Shown here: piece after piece, positions 1-7,719 of the stretch
Layout: each line of letters opens with the position of its first letter
Position numbering within the stretch: the stretch's first letter is position 1
NCBI GenBank assembly: GCA_946614435.1
Contig: CAMOGW010000008.1
Span: forward strand, 1-64,000
Length of the DNA stretch: 64,000 nucleotides
Reading direction: 5' to 3'
Origin: an uncultured Prevotella sp.
GTDB taxonomy: Bacteria > Bacteroidota > Bacteroidia > Bacteroidales > Bacteroidaceae
Notes under the pieces: generated by a model
Told to the model about the DNA's origin: nothing
What the model saw: only the letters and a program-made list of their open reading frames with translations
Databases searched by the model: none
Program-made: the position numbers and the translations under genes

Positions 1-46
1 TCGCCACGGCATTTACGTCGTAGGCGGCAAGAAAGTGGCGAAATAA
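1..46 (+). CDS. C-terminal end of an unidentified protein (partial)
   Basis: Frame 2 is open from the window edge to a TAA at 44-46 and ends in GIYVVGGKKVAK. A tail of the form GIY(I/V)VxGKKVxK is typical of Bacteroidales cell-surface or secreted proteins that end in a beta-strand-rich sorting-type domain. That family assignment is an inference from about 14 residues. The rest of the gene lies outside the window. Confidence 0.45.
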   Translation, partial: RHGIYVVGGKKVAK

Positions 47-187
47 GTTGCGACGACTGAAGAAAAAGCTTAGTCAGAAGAAATCATTAAATTTGCAAAC
101 AAAGTTTGCAGAGTGTTTCTGAGAGCTATGGTTCTATAATTATTGAATATCTGTCTGCGAGTGCAAAGTTAATGAGTAATTCTGAAA

Positions 188-244
188 TAGCACTCGGAAA
201 AGCGCAAATATATTTGGCCTTTCTCTCGTTTTTTCGTAACTTTG
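188..244 (+). promoter_or_regulatory. Promoter cassette copy 1, upstream of the radical SAM gene
   Basis: TTTG at 213-216 and TAACTTTG at 237-244 are 20 bases apart, which fits the Bacteroidetes -33/-7 promoter. Transcription should start near 251, leaving almost no leader before the ATG at 254. The whole 57-base block recurs nearly unchanged, in opposite orientation, at 7098-7154. Confidence 0.75.
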
Positions 245-253
245 CGCTTAGTT

Positions 254-1549
254 ATGCTGACTGAGAAGACTATGGAGCGCCTGCGCATTCTTGCCGAATC
301 GGCGAAGTACGATGTTTCGTGCTCGTCGAGCGGAACGGTGCGTAGTGGCAAGAAAGGCATGGTGGGCAATACTGTCGGAGGGGTGGGCATTTGCCACTCC
401 TTTGCCGATGACGGGCGGTGTGTCTCGCTTTTGAAAGTCATGCTCACCAATTATTGTAAGTACGACTGTGCCTACTGCATCAATCGCAGGTCGAACGACA
501 TTCCGCGTGCTACATTGTCTGTTTCCGAATTAGAAGAGATAACGATGGAGTTCTATCGGCGTAACTATATTGAAGGATTGTTCCTGTCGAGTGGCATAGT
601 GCGCAATCCCGACTACACTATGGAGCGGCTCGTGGCGATTGTACGCGATCTGCGCACCATCCATCATTTCAACGGTTATATTCATCTGAAGGCCATTCCG
701 GGCTCCAGTCAGGAACTCATGGCCGAGGCTGGCCGATGGGCCGACCGTATGAGCGTGAATATCGAGATTCCGAAAGAGGAATCGCTCAAGCTCTTGGCTC
801 CGGAGAAAGACCATCAGAGCGTGTTTCAACCAATGAAAATCATTCAGCAAGGCGTCTTGGAAAACAAGGAGGACCGAAAGAAATTCCGACATGCACCGCG
901 CTTTGTGCCTGCAGGACAGTCCACTCAAATGATTGTGGGTGCCACGCAGGAAAGCGACAAGGACATTTTGCAGATGTCGTCATTGCTCTACAGTCAGCCC
1001 ACGTTGCGCCGTGTCTATTATTCCGGCTACATCAGCGTGAACACTTACGATCCGCGTTTGCCCGTGCTGAAGCAACCGCCATTGGTGCGTGAGAACCGTT
1101 TGTATCAGGCCGACTGGCTGATGCGCTTCTATCACTTCGATGTCGATGAGATAGTAGATGACCGGCATGCCAACCTCGACTTGGAAGTTGATCCCAAACT
1201 GGCTTGGGCGCTTCGCCATCCAGAGTTCTTCCCCGTTGACATTAATAATGCGGCTTATGAGCACATCCTTCGTGTGCCGGGCATTGGCACTAAGTCGGCA
1301 TGGCTCATCGTAAACTCACGTCGCTATAATCGCGTCACCTCTTATCATCTGAAAAAGATGGGAGTCGTGATGAAGAAAGCCAAATACTTTATCACCTGTG
1401 GTGAGCTCACCAGTTCGTTCTCTCAGCCCATCGTGGGCATCAATGAGCTGCATCCCGAACGCCTGCGCCCGTTGCTCGTATCGAAAGCTCAGCAAAAGCG
1501 TGCAGCTGCTGAGCAACAGCTGTCACTCGATTTTTCAGAAGAAGAGTGA
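254..1549 (+). CDS. Putative DNA modification/repair radical SAM protein (TIGR03916-like)
   Basis: A radical SAM enzyme of about 431 residues. The [4Fe-4S] site is CKYDCAYC (Cys 68, 72 and 75 counting from the chosen start). A helix-hairpin-helix segment lies near residue 345 (VPGIGTKSAWLIV), of the kind used for non-specific DNA binding. This combination matches the family whose genes are linked to a UDG-like or DUF4130 partner, and that partner follows here after 30 bases. I chose the ATG at 254; an upstream in-frame TTG at 242 lies inside the promoter element and is unlikely. The substrate is unknown. Family knowledge predicts action on a base or nucleotide in DNA, but that is inference. 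Confidence 0.85.
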   Translation: MLTEKTMERLRILAESAKYDVSCSSSGTVRSGKKGMVGNTVGGVGICHSFADDGRCVSLLKVMLTNYCKYDCAYCINRRSNDIPRATLSVSELEEITMEFYRRNYIEGLFLSSGIVRNPDYTMERLVAIVRDLRTIHHFNGYIHLKAIPGSSQELMAEAGRWADRMSVNIEIPKEESLKLLAPEKDHQSVFQPMKIIQQGVLENKEDRKKFRHAPRFVPAGQSTQMIVGATQESDKDILQMSSLLYSQPTLRRVYYSGYISVNTYDPRLPVLKQPPLVRENRLYQADWLMRFYHFDVDEIVDDRHANLDLEVDPKLAWALRHPEFFPVDINNAAYEHILRVPGIGTKSAWLIVNSRRYNRVTSYHLKKMGVVMKKAKYFITCGELTSSFSQPIVGINELHPERLRPLLVSKAQQKRAAAEQQLSLDFSEEE

Positions 1550-1579
1550 GCAATCCCCATATATAATTACGATAGCACC

Positions 1580-2365
1580 ATGTTAGTCTATACCTTCGAC
1601 CGAACGCTTGACGGACTGCTCACTGCAGTCTTCGACAGCTATGCCCTTCACCAGCTGCCTGATATGCTATTATGTGAGGGCGGAATGTTACCACTGTTTT
1701 GCGAAGAGGTGCACGCAGTGACAACGGCAGGCGACAAAGCAGAACGTGTGTGGAAGGGACTGGAGAAGCTCCTGCCGCGCGATGCCATGCGACTGATTAC
1801 CGTGAGCTGGCAGTCAGAACTTGACGAACTGAACACTCCACTGTTCCATTATATATATAAGGTGTTCCAATATAAAAAGGATTTGTCGCGCAATTTTTCT
1901 GATCCCGATGTGCTGGCCGTGACCAATATTGCCCGTAAGGTGGCTCACGAGCAACTGCGCATGAAGCAGTTCATGCGCTTCCAGAAAGCGAAAGACGGTA
2001 CATATCTTGGTGTGGTGGCCCCCGACCACAACGTGCTGCCGCTTGTCATCAATCATTTTCAGGATCGTTTTCAGGATCAGCCCTGGCTCGTCTATGATGC
2101 CAAGCGGCACTATGGCTATTATTATGAAGCCGAAAAGGCAGGTACTCCCATGCGCATCACTTTCGAGGATGAAGGAAAAGTGCCGTTCTCGCTCGACGAC
2201 GGCAAACTGAACGACGACGTGCTAAGCGAGAACGACCGATTATTTCAAGACCTATGGCGCACTTACTTCAAAGCCATCTGCATTCGTGAGCGAATGAATC
2301 CTCGCAAGCAACTCAATGACATGCCGCGCCGCTATTGGAAATACATGACCGAGAAGCAGCTTTAG
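1580..2365 (+). CDS. TIGR03915 family putative DNA repair protein (DUF4130)
   Basis: A 261-residue protein that pairs with the preceding radical SAM gene in many Bacteroidales and Firmicutes. The C-terminal half carries the DUF4130 pattern, including RNFSDPDVLAV, the H-Q-L-R-M-K-Q-F-M-R-F segment and later a PxVxxHFxDRF-like stretch. Members are predicted to work in DNA metabolism, related to uracil-DNA-glycosylase-like folds, but no catalytic activity is established that I can cite. The start is the first ATG after the upstream stop, and the two genes are probably co-transcribed. The gene converges on serB with only 21 bases between the stops. Confidence 0.8.
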   Translation: MLVYTFDRTLDGLLTAVFDSYALHQLPDMLLCEGGMLPLFCEEVHAVTTAGDKAERVWKGLEKLLPRDAMRLITVSWQSELDELNTPLFHYIYKVFQYKKDLSRNFSDPDVLAVTNIARKVAHEQLRMKQFMRFQKAKDGTYLGVVAPDHNVLPLVINHFQDRFQDQPWLVYDAKRHYGYYYEAEKAGTPMRITFEDEGKVPFSLDDGKLNDDVLSENDRLFQDLWRTYFKAICIRERMNPRKQLNDMPRRYWKYMTEKQL

Positions 2366-2386
2366 CACAATAGAAGCTTGCTGGTG

Positions 2387-3649
2387 TTACAACTTGCCTT
2401 GATCGCCCAGATAGGAGTCTTTGAACCCAAGGAAATAGAGCACACCGTCGAGTCCGATGGTGGTGATGCTCTGCTTGGCATTGGCTACCACGCGAGGCTT
2501 GGCATGGAAAGCAATTCCGAGGCCAGCCTCTGAGATCATGGGCAGGTCGTTGGCACCGTCGCCTACGGCAATGGTCTGTGCCAGGTTCACTTTCTCCACC
2601 TGAGCAATGAGCTTCAGCAGTTCAGCCTTGCGGTGCCCATCCACAATCTCGCCCACATAGCGGCCCGTCAGCTTGCCGTTCTCGTCAACTTCCAGTTCGT
2701 TTGCATATACATAGTCAATGCCGTACTTGCGCTGCAGGTATTCGCCAAAGTAGGTGAATCCGCCACTGAGGATGGCAATCTTGTAGCCGCAGCGTTTCAG
2801 GATGGTCATCAGTCGGTCAACGCCCTCCGTGATAGGCAAGTGCTCGGCTATGTCCTGCATCACGCTCACGTCCAGTCCCTTGAGCAGCGATACACGTCGG
2901 GTGAAGCTCTCTTTGAAGTCTATCTCGCCGCGCATGGCGCTCTCGGTGATGGCCCGCACTTCGGCTCCTACGCCGGCACGCTCAGCCAGTTCGTCAATAC
3001 ATTCGGTCTGGATGAGGGTCGAGTCCATGTCGAAGCAGATGAGTCGGCGCATGCGTCGGAACATGTCGTCACGCTGGAACGAGAAGTCAATCTCCATCTC
3101 AGCCGACAATTTCAAAAACTGTCGCTGCATGTCCTGCCGGTCTTTTGGCTCACCGCGCAGCGAGAACTCAATGCAGGCGCGTCCGTGCTTAGTGGGGTTC
3201 TTGATGCTCTTGCGGCCCGTGAGTCGTATGATGCTGTCGATGTTCAGTCCCTGATTGGCAATGACGCGGGTGGCTGCCTCTATCTGCTTGGCCTCCAGCT
3301 GTCGGCCCATGACCATCAGGATGTAGCGGTTCTTTCCCTGATGGCCCACCCAGTCCTCATATTCGTCATCGGAGATGGGCGAGAAGCCGATGTTCACATT
3401 CAGCTCAGTGGCCTTGAACAGCAGTTCCTTCATCACCTGTCCTGAGTGCATCTCGTCCATTCGGATGAGAATGCCTAATGATAGGGTGGAGTGAATGTCG
3501 GCCTGTCCTATGTCCAGAATCTGAGCATCATACTTGGCCAGAATGGCCATGACGGAGGCAGTGAGTCCCGGACGGTCCTGCCCGGTGATGCGCACCAGTA
3601 TTTGTTCTTCGCGTTGTGTGCTCGCGGTCGGCTCCAAAACTTTTTCCAT
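2387..3649 (-). CDS. serB: Phosphoserine phosphatase with two N-terminal ACT domains
   Basis: Catalyses the last step of L-serine synthesis, hydrolysis of O-phospho-L-serine, in the cytosol. Residues 16-90 and about 108-180 form tandem ACT domains (the first starts at ITGQDRPGLTA) that are expected to sense amino acids. The HAD catalytic domain follows: motif I FDMDST with nucleophile Asp207 and Asp209, the SGGFTYF loop near 295, and GDGANDLPM near 363, which binds Mg. At 420 residues it matches the long ACT-SerB form of Bacteroidetes. It is the last gene of a minus-strand run that begins at the promoter near 7098. Confidence 0.95.
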   Translation of the reverse strand: MEKVLEPTASTQREEQILVRITGQDRPGLTASVMAILAKYDAQILDIGQADIHSTLSLGILIRMDEMHSGQVMKELLFKATELNVNIGFSPISDDEYEDWVGHQGKNRYILMVMGRQLEAKQIEAATRVIANQGLNIDSIIRLTGRKSIKNPTKHGRACIEFSLRGEPKDRQDMQRQFLKLSAEMEIDFSFQRDDMFRRMRRLICFDMDSTLIQTECIDELAERAGVGAEVRAITESAMRGEIDFKESFTRRVSLLKGLDVSVMQDIAEHLPITEGVDRLMTILKRCGYKIAILSGGFTYFGEYLQRKYGIDYVYANELEVDENGKLTGRYVGEIVDGHRKAELLKLIAQVEKVNLAQTIAVGDGANDLPMISEAGLGIAFHAKPRVVANAKQSITTIGLDGVLYFLGFKDSYLGDQGKL

Positions 3650-3682
3650 TGTGTCGTATTTCTTTTTAGGTTTCCAGTGAGG

Positions 3683-4066
3683 TTAGTCGAAAAGGTTGTT
3701 GATTTCACCAATCTCGTCCTCGTCGAACCATTCGTTCAGCTTTGCCTTGGCACGCTCCTTCACTTTGGGGTCAATGTCAGTCCACACCATCTTGAGCACG
3801 TAGATGAGCACGGCCAGGTCATCGCTCAGTCCCACGATGGGTATGGCATCGGGCATCACGTCGAGCGGACTGATGAGGTAGCCCAGTGCGCCGATGATGA
3901 CGGCCTTGTCCTTCATGCTGATCTTGTCGCTCTGGAGCGTGTAGAACAGGATGAGTGAGGCATATACGAGTTTTGCGCCGGCACGTTTGGCCACGCGCGA
4001 TATTTTTTCAACGAAGTCGTTCTGTGAGAACTTGTTGGCATAACTCATGAAATCGGGTAGTTCCAT
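3683..4066 (-). CDS. DUF1232 (YkvA-like) membrane-associated protein
   Basis: A 127-residue protein with the DUF1232 core: AVIIGALGYLISPLDVMPDAIP followed by GLSDDLAVL. The ISPLDxxPD signature is diagnostic. The family is small and mostly uncharacterised; members usually have one or two hydrophobic hairpins. Here the segments around residues 53-75 and 80-92 are candidates. It sits 33 bases upstream of serB and 25 bases downstream of the DUF1460 gene, so it is probably co-transcribed. No specific function can be given. Confidence 0.85.
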   Translation of the reverse strand: MELPDFMSYANKFSQNDFVEKISRVAKRAGAKLVYASLILFYTLQSDKISMKDKAVIIGALGYLISPLDVMPDAIPIVGLSDDLAVLIYVLKMVWTDIDPKVKERAKAKLNEWFDEDEIGEINNLFD

Positions 4067-4091
4067 AATCTTTGTATCTTTGTGTTTGATT

Positions 4092-4955
4092 CTAATTTTT
4101 GTTCTTGTTCTGAATGCGAATGATGCGGATGCCCGTGTGCGACGGGTGCTTATACAGATACTGTCTGAGTGTCATAGGTTCGAGCACCACTTTCTTGTGT
4201 AGCTGCGATGCGTTGAGCAGGTGCAGTCCGTCTTCTTTCCACACGGCAAATCCCAGATGGGCAATGTCCAGTCCGGGCTTCTTGCAGGTGATGGCTATGA
4301 TGTCGCCATCTTTCACGGTGCTGCGAAGTGCAGCCGTATTCTTCACGTCCTTCTTTGGTATATAACGGAAATGGCGACCTTTTAGTATGTATTCCTGTCT
4401 GGCTATTTCTTTCACCATCTCTGGGTGCCTCTTCAGGGATGCGTAGGCACTGGGGTGTCGGCTCATGTAGTAGAGGTCGAGCTGTTGTATGGCTGTGAAG
4501 GGATAGGTGTTTTTCTGTACCTCAGTAACGATTCCCATCTTCTGCTTGTCTTCAATCCAGTCGCTGAAGTAGTGCAGACGGCTGGTATAGTCGGTCAGCT
4601 GGCCTTGGCGGTAGCGCAGCTGTTGCAGTACTTCGCAGTAGTCGGCAAACGTCTTCTTGCCGTTCTCGGCACAAAGTGTGAGCGCGGTGACCGTCTCCAC
4701 CAGTGTGGTGCAGTCCAGCTCATGGGTGTTTACCACCAGTTGCTCGTTGTCGTTCACCTCCAGGGTGTGAGCCACGTAGGGGCGCCCCAGCAGCTGGTTG
4801 GCAAAGTGGAGCGTCGATGGCTTGCCGTTCTGTAGCATTGCCACGATTTCCGTACTGTCAGCCTTGTCGTAGGTCACGCGCTGTGCTGAAACCGAGATCA
4901 CGGTTCCTAAACAGAGAGCGATGGCGAATGCCTTTATGCTGATGAATGTCTTCAT
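4092..4955 (-). CDS. DUF1460 putative peptidoglycan amidase (exported)
   Basis: A 287-residue protein with a clear signal peptide (residues 1-24, cut after VSA). The NlpC/P60-like DUF1460 core shows HELDCTTLVETV, with Cys82 the likely nucleophile, and IAHLGFAVW near residue 232 for the catalytic His. Structurally characterised Bacteroides relatives are N-acetylmuramoyl-L-alanine amidase-like and may recycle cell-wall fragments, so the periplasm is the expected site. The start codon overlaps the stop of the upstream DUF4421 gene by four bases (ATGA), which indicates translational coupling. Confidence 0.85.
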   Translation of the reverse strand: MKTFISIKAFAIALCLGTVISVSAQRVTYDKADSTEIVAMLQNGKPSTLHFANQLLGRPYVAHTLEVNDNEQLVVNTHELDCTTLVETVTALTLCAENGKKTFADYCEVLQQLRYRQGQLTDYTSRLHYFSDWIEDKQKMGIVTEVQKNTYPFTAIQQLDLYYMSRHPSAYASLKRHPEMVKEIARQEYILKGRHFRYIPKKDVKNTAALRSTVKDGDIIAITCKKPGLDIAHLGFAVWKEDGLHLLNASQLHKKVVLEPMTLRQYLYKHPSHTGIRIIRIQNKNKN

Positions 4956-6082
4956 TTCTTTGTCTTGTATCTTTTTCTGAGTCCGAAGTTATAGCCCACG
5001 TAGAGGTTCATGTTGCCAAATGTGTTGTTAGTGGTATAGCGTGCATCCAGATAGTTGGTTGAGCACACAATGGCACTAAAGCCTGCATACCAGCGTGTGT
5101 TGTTATAGACCACGGCGAAACGCCCGATGAGGTTGGGGCTGAACTTTCGGAATGAGAATTTGTTCTCTTCCAAAGCGCCAGCCGTTCGACCGCTGCTCTG
5201 CTTGTACGACAAGGCCAGCAGTCCGCTCACGCATAGCAGGAAGTTGCGTGCAAATACTTTGTTGTAGGCATAGCCGCCCGAGATATTGATGTCGAAGTAA
5301 GAGGCATTCTTGAATTTCAGGCCCGAGTCAATCTCTACGGTCTGAGGACCCAACTTCTCTTCAATGAGCGACTGCAGTTTCTCATAGTCCAGACTGAGCG
5401 TGTTCTTCGTGTAGCCTACGCCTGCCATCCATGAGCCGCAGCTTATCTTCTGGCATGTGCTTTGCGAAAAGGCTGCCGGGTAGGAGAAGTGGCGGTAGTT
5501 GAAGATGTAGTAGAGGTCCAGTCCGGTGACACCGGCTCTCACGCCGTTGAATGGAACATTCTGTAGTGCCTTGGTGTTCAGGTCGCCCAACCGCACATTG
5601 CGCAGCTTATAGTCGCTGCCCGTTCGGCGGTAATAAAGGTCAATGCCGAAGCGAGAGGTGTAGAAGCTCAAATCGAACTCAGTCTTGGTCTTGTTGAACG
5701 ATGAGGCTCCCAGCGTGAAGGTGTAACCGGCAAACAGCCACTTCCAGCCGAAATAGGGGCCCAGCTTGATCACTCCGTCGGGGGCCAGACTCACAGACTG
5801 GTCGTTGTCATTGTCGCGCAGCGTGTAGTAATCGTAGGAGTAGGTGGCCTGCAGCATGCCCGTGAAGAGATAGTGCTGCGGTTCAATGTAGTTCTCGTCG
5901 TAGTCGCTGAAACTGTCGATGACGCGCTTAATCCATGATGTCTTCTTTTTCTTTGGCTCAGTATTTCCGCTGTCAACGCGCAGGCTGTCGCCGAGGGGGA
6001 TGTCGTCTGTAAGCGTTCTGGAGCGAACGGTCGCAGGCAACATGAGCAGTAGGGTAAAGAATATGGATAGGCTGAGTTTCAT
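4952..6082 (-). CDS. DUF4421 family outer-membrane-like protein
   Basis: A 376-residue protein with an N-terminal signal peptide (hydrophobic residues 5-18). The remainder is rich in alternating aromatic and polar strands (YSYDYYTLRD, GYFGWKWLFAGYTFTLG, YNNTRWYAGFSAIV) and ends in a basic tail, as expected for a beta-barrel. This matches DUF4421, a Bacteroidetes family of unknown function. It is coupled to the DUF1460 amidase by a four-base overlap and follows the Gfo/Idh gene by 6 bases. A joint role of the two exported proteins in the envelope is inference from coupling. Confidence 0.8.
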   Translation of the reverse strand: MKLSLSIFFTLLLMLPATVRSRTLTDDIPLGDSLRVDSGNTEPKKKKTSWIKRVIDSFSDYDENYIEPQHYLFTGMLQATYSYDYYTLRDNDNDQSVSLAPDGVIKLGPYFGWKWLFAGYTFTLGASSFNKTKTEFDLSFYTSRFGIDLYYRRTGSDYKLRNVRLGDLNTKALQNVPFNGVRAGVTGLDLYYIFNYRHFSYPAAFSQSTCQKISCGSWMAGVGYTKNTLSLDYEKLQSLIEEKLGPQTVEIDSGLKFKNASYFDINISGGYAYNKVFARNFLLCVSGLLALSYKQSSGRTAGALEENKFSFRKFSPNLIGRFAVVYNNTRWYAGFSAIVCSTNYLDARYTTNNTFGNMNLYVGYNFGLRKRYKTKK

Positions 6083-6088
6083 GTCGAT

Positions 6089-7072
6089 TCAGAATTTGCC
6101 ATATATCCTGTCCATAGCCCAGTTCACGGGCGTAGCCGAAACGCTGGTGCAGTCGCAGACGCCGCGTCCCTGCAAGTGCTCAACCACGCGCTGAATGAGC
6201 GGGAACTGCACATAGGGGGGATTCTCAACCCGAATGTTCTCCGTGCCTTCGCTGGTGTGGAGCACGATGGGGGCATAGTCGAACACCGAGAAGCGCAGTG
6301 AACCTTGGTCGCCAATGAGCTGAATGCTGTCCTCGCGTGCCGATTCGTGAGCTACGAAACACCATGACCCTGAACCGGGCAGTCCGTTCTCAAAGCGGAA
6401 GATGGCGCTCACCGAGTCTTCAGCCGAGTAAATCTTTCCCCGGTTGGCACAGATGCCGCTGGCTTCCATGATGACCCCGAACATCTCTTGCAACAGGTCA
6501 AGCTGATGGGGAGCCAGATCGTAGAAATAGCCACCTCCGGCAATGTCAGGTTGCAGTCGCCAAGGCAGGTTCTCGGGATGGGCATAGTCCAGTTCGCGCG
6601 GAGGCACGGCAAAACGTATCTGCACGTTGATGATCTTTCCGATGGTGCCCTGACTCACGATTTCTTTCACATGCTGGAAGTAAGGCAGGTAGCGACGGTA
6701 GTAAGCCACGAAACAGGGTACTCCCGTCTGCTCGCTGATACGGTTCACACGGGCGCAGTCGTCGTAGCTTGCCGCCAGCGGCTTTTCCACATAGACAGGC
6801 TTGCCTGCCTTCATCGCCATAATGGCAAAGGTGGCATGACTCGATGGAGGCGTGGCCACATAGACCGCATTCACCTCAGGATCGTCAATCAGTTTCTGTG
6901 CGTCAGTGTACCATCGCGGTATTCCGTGACGTTCGGCATAGGAGCGGGCCTTCAATTCCGAGCGGCTCATCACTGCCACCACCGTTGATCCCTCGACTTC
7001 GCTAAATGCAGGTCCGCTCTTCTTCTCAGTGACCTCGCCGCAGCCCACAAATCCCCATTTTATGATTTTCAA
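6089..7072 (-). CDS. Gfo/Idh/MocA family NAD(P)-dependent oxidoreductase
   Basis: A 327-residue protein with a Rossmann start GFVGCGEVTEKK, the family EKP motif (YVEKPLAASYDD, Lys near position 97) and a C-terminal alpha/beta substrate domain containing GGGYFYDLAPHQLDLL. Such enzymes oxidise or reduce sugars and cyclitols, but the substrate cannot be told from sequence. It is the first gene of the five-gene minus-strand run and has promoter cassette copy 2 just upstream (7098-7154). The predicted leader is about 19 bases. Confidence 0.88.
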   Translation of the reverse strand: MKIIKWGFVGCGEVTEKKSGPAFSEVEGSTVVAVMSRSELKARSYAERHGIPRWYTDAQKLIDDPEVNAVYVATPPSSHATFAIMAMKAGKPVYVEKPLAASYDDCARVNRISEQTGVPCFVAYYRRYLPYFQHVKEIVSQGTIGKIINVQIRFAVPPRELDYAHPENLPWRLQPDIAGGGYFYDLAPHQLDLLQEMFGVIMEASGICANRGKIYSAEDSVSAIFRFENGLPGSGSWCFVAHESAREDSIQLIGDQGSLRFSVFDYAPIVLHTSEGTENIRVENPPYVQFPLIQRVVEHLQGRGVCDCTSVSATPVNWAMDRIYGKF

Positions 7073-7097
7073 TTTCTCAATGTTTTAAATTTGTGTG

Positions 7098-7154
7098 CAA
7101 AGTTACGTAAAAACGAGAGAAAAGCCAAATATATTTGCGCTTTTCCGAGTGCTA
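7098..7154 (-). promoter_or_regulatory. Promoter cassette copy 2, upstream of the Gfo/Idh gene
   Basis: On the minus strand TAACTTTG (plus 7098-7105) is preceded by TTTG (plus 7126-7129) with 20 bases between. The 57-base block is almost identical to 188-244, including the segment AAAAGCGCAAATATATTT and the CTCTCGTTTTT run before the -7 element. Confidence 0.75.
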
Positions 7155-7253
7155 AGCAACTTCGGCAAAGCCTGAGTGACGGAAAAACAAAATTTCCATA
7201 CACCAAATGAGTTTTTTCAAACATGGCGCTCTGGTGATTATGTCGGACAGACG

Positions 7254-7709
7254 TCATATACTTTTTTCAAGTTTATTGAGATATTTGTTTTTATAGGGAT
7301 ACAAACTACTCTGTTCGGTCACTCCGACGAACAGAATCCTGTCTGCCATTTCACATACATATCTGTTCCTAGTCATTGCAGTCATCTTTGACTGGCGGAT
7401 GGCAGTACTAACGGAGATAATCAATAGACGGTTCTGAGCCAACGGCTCTTTTAGTTCGTCAGGAATAACCTTATACATCTTTCGTGCAAGCACAATGATA
7501 ATGGGCTGACTGCCTTTCAATAGGAAATGAAGCACGTCTTGCTCCAACTTGCTACTGAAACCGCTGACCACACACTCCCCTCGATTGCGCATTTCTGTTG
7601 CCCAGTCATACACTTGCAGCACCGTTTCCGAAGAGATGGTGCTCGATGCCAAGAAGGCAGCCTTCTTCAGTTGCAACAGCTCCTGATTGCCAAGATACTC
7701 CACCGTCAT
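7254..7709 (-). CDS. Small SLOG/DprA-like Rossmann protein
   Basis: A 151-residue protein resembling a stripped-down DNA-processing (DprA/Smf) or SLOG nucleotide-binding domain. GECVVSGFSSKLEQDVLHFLLKG corresponds to the DprA GGxAxGID-like region but lacks the canonical glycine pattern. It is followed by a PIIIVLAR strand. A later conserved-looking block, AMTRNRYVCEMADRILFVG, matches the DprA region that reads RN-x-(I/L)-xxxL. It starts 10 bases after the AlbA_2 gene and is likely co-transcribed. SLOG proteins often bind nucleotide signals or DNA in defence settings. That role here is inference. Confidence 0.6.
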   Translation of the reverse strand: MTVEYLGNQELLQLKKAAFLASSTISSETVLQVYDWATEMRNRGECVVSGFSSKLEQDVLHFLLKGSQPIIIVLARKMYKVIPDELKEPLAQNRLLIISVSTAIRQSKMTAMTRNRYVCEMADRILFVGVTEQSSLYPYKNKYLNKLEKSI

Positions 7710-7719
7710 AGTCCCTCAA

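Noticed and set aside
94..110. Terminator at the end of the partial first gene
   Set aside because: A stem TGCAAAC/GTTTGCA with a 3-base loop exists, but it has no T tract.
2633..3445. 270-codon plus-strand frame opposite serB
   Set aside because: Antisense shadow of a gene with complete ACT and HAD motifs.
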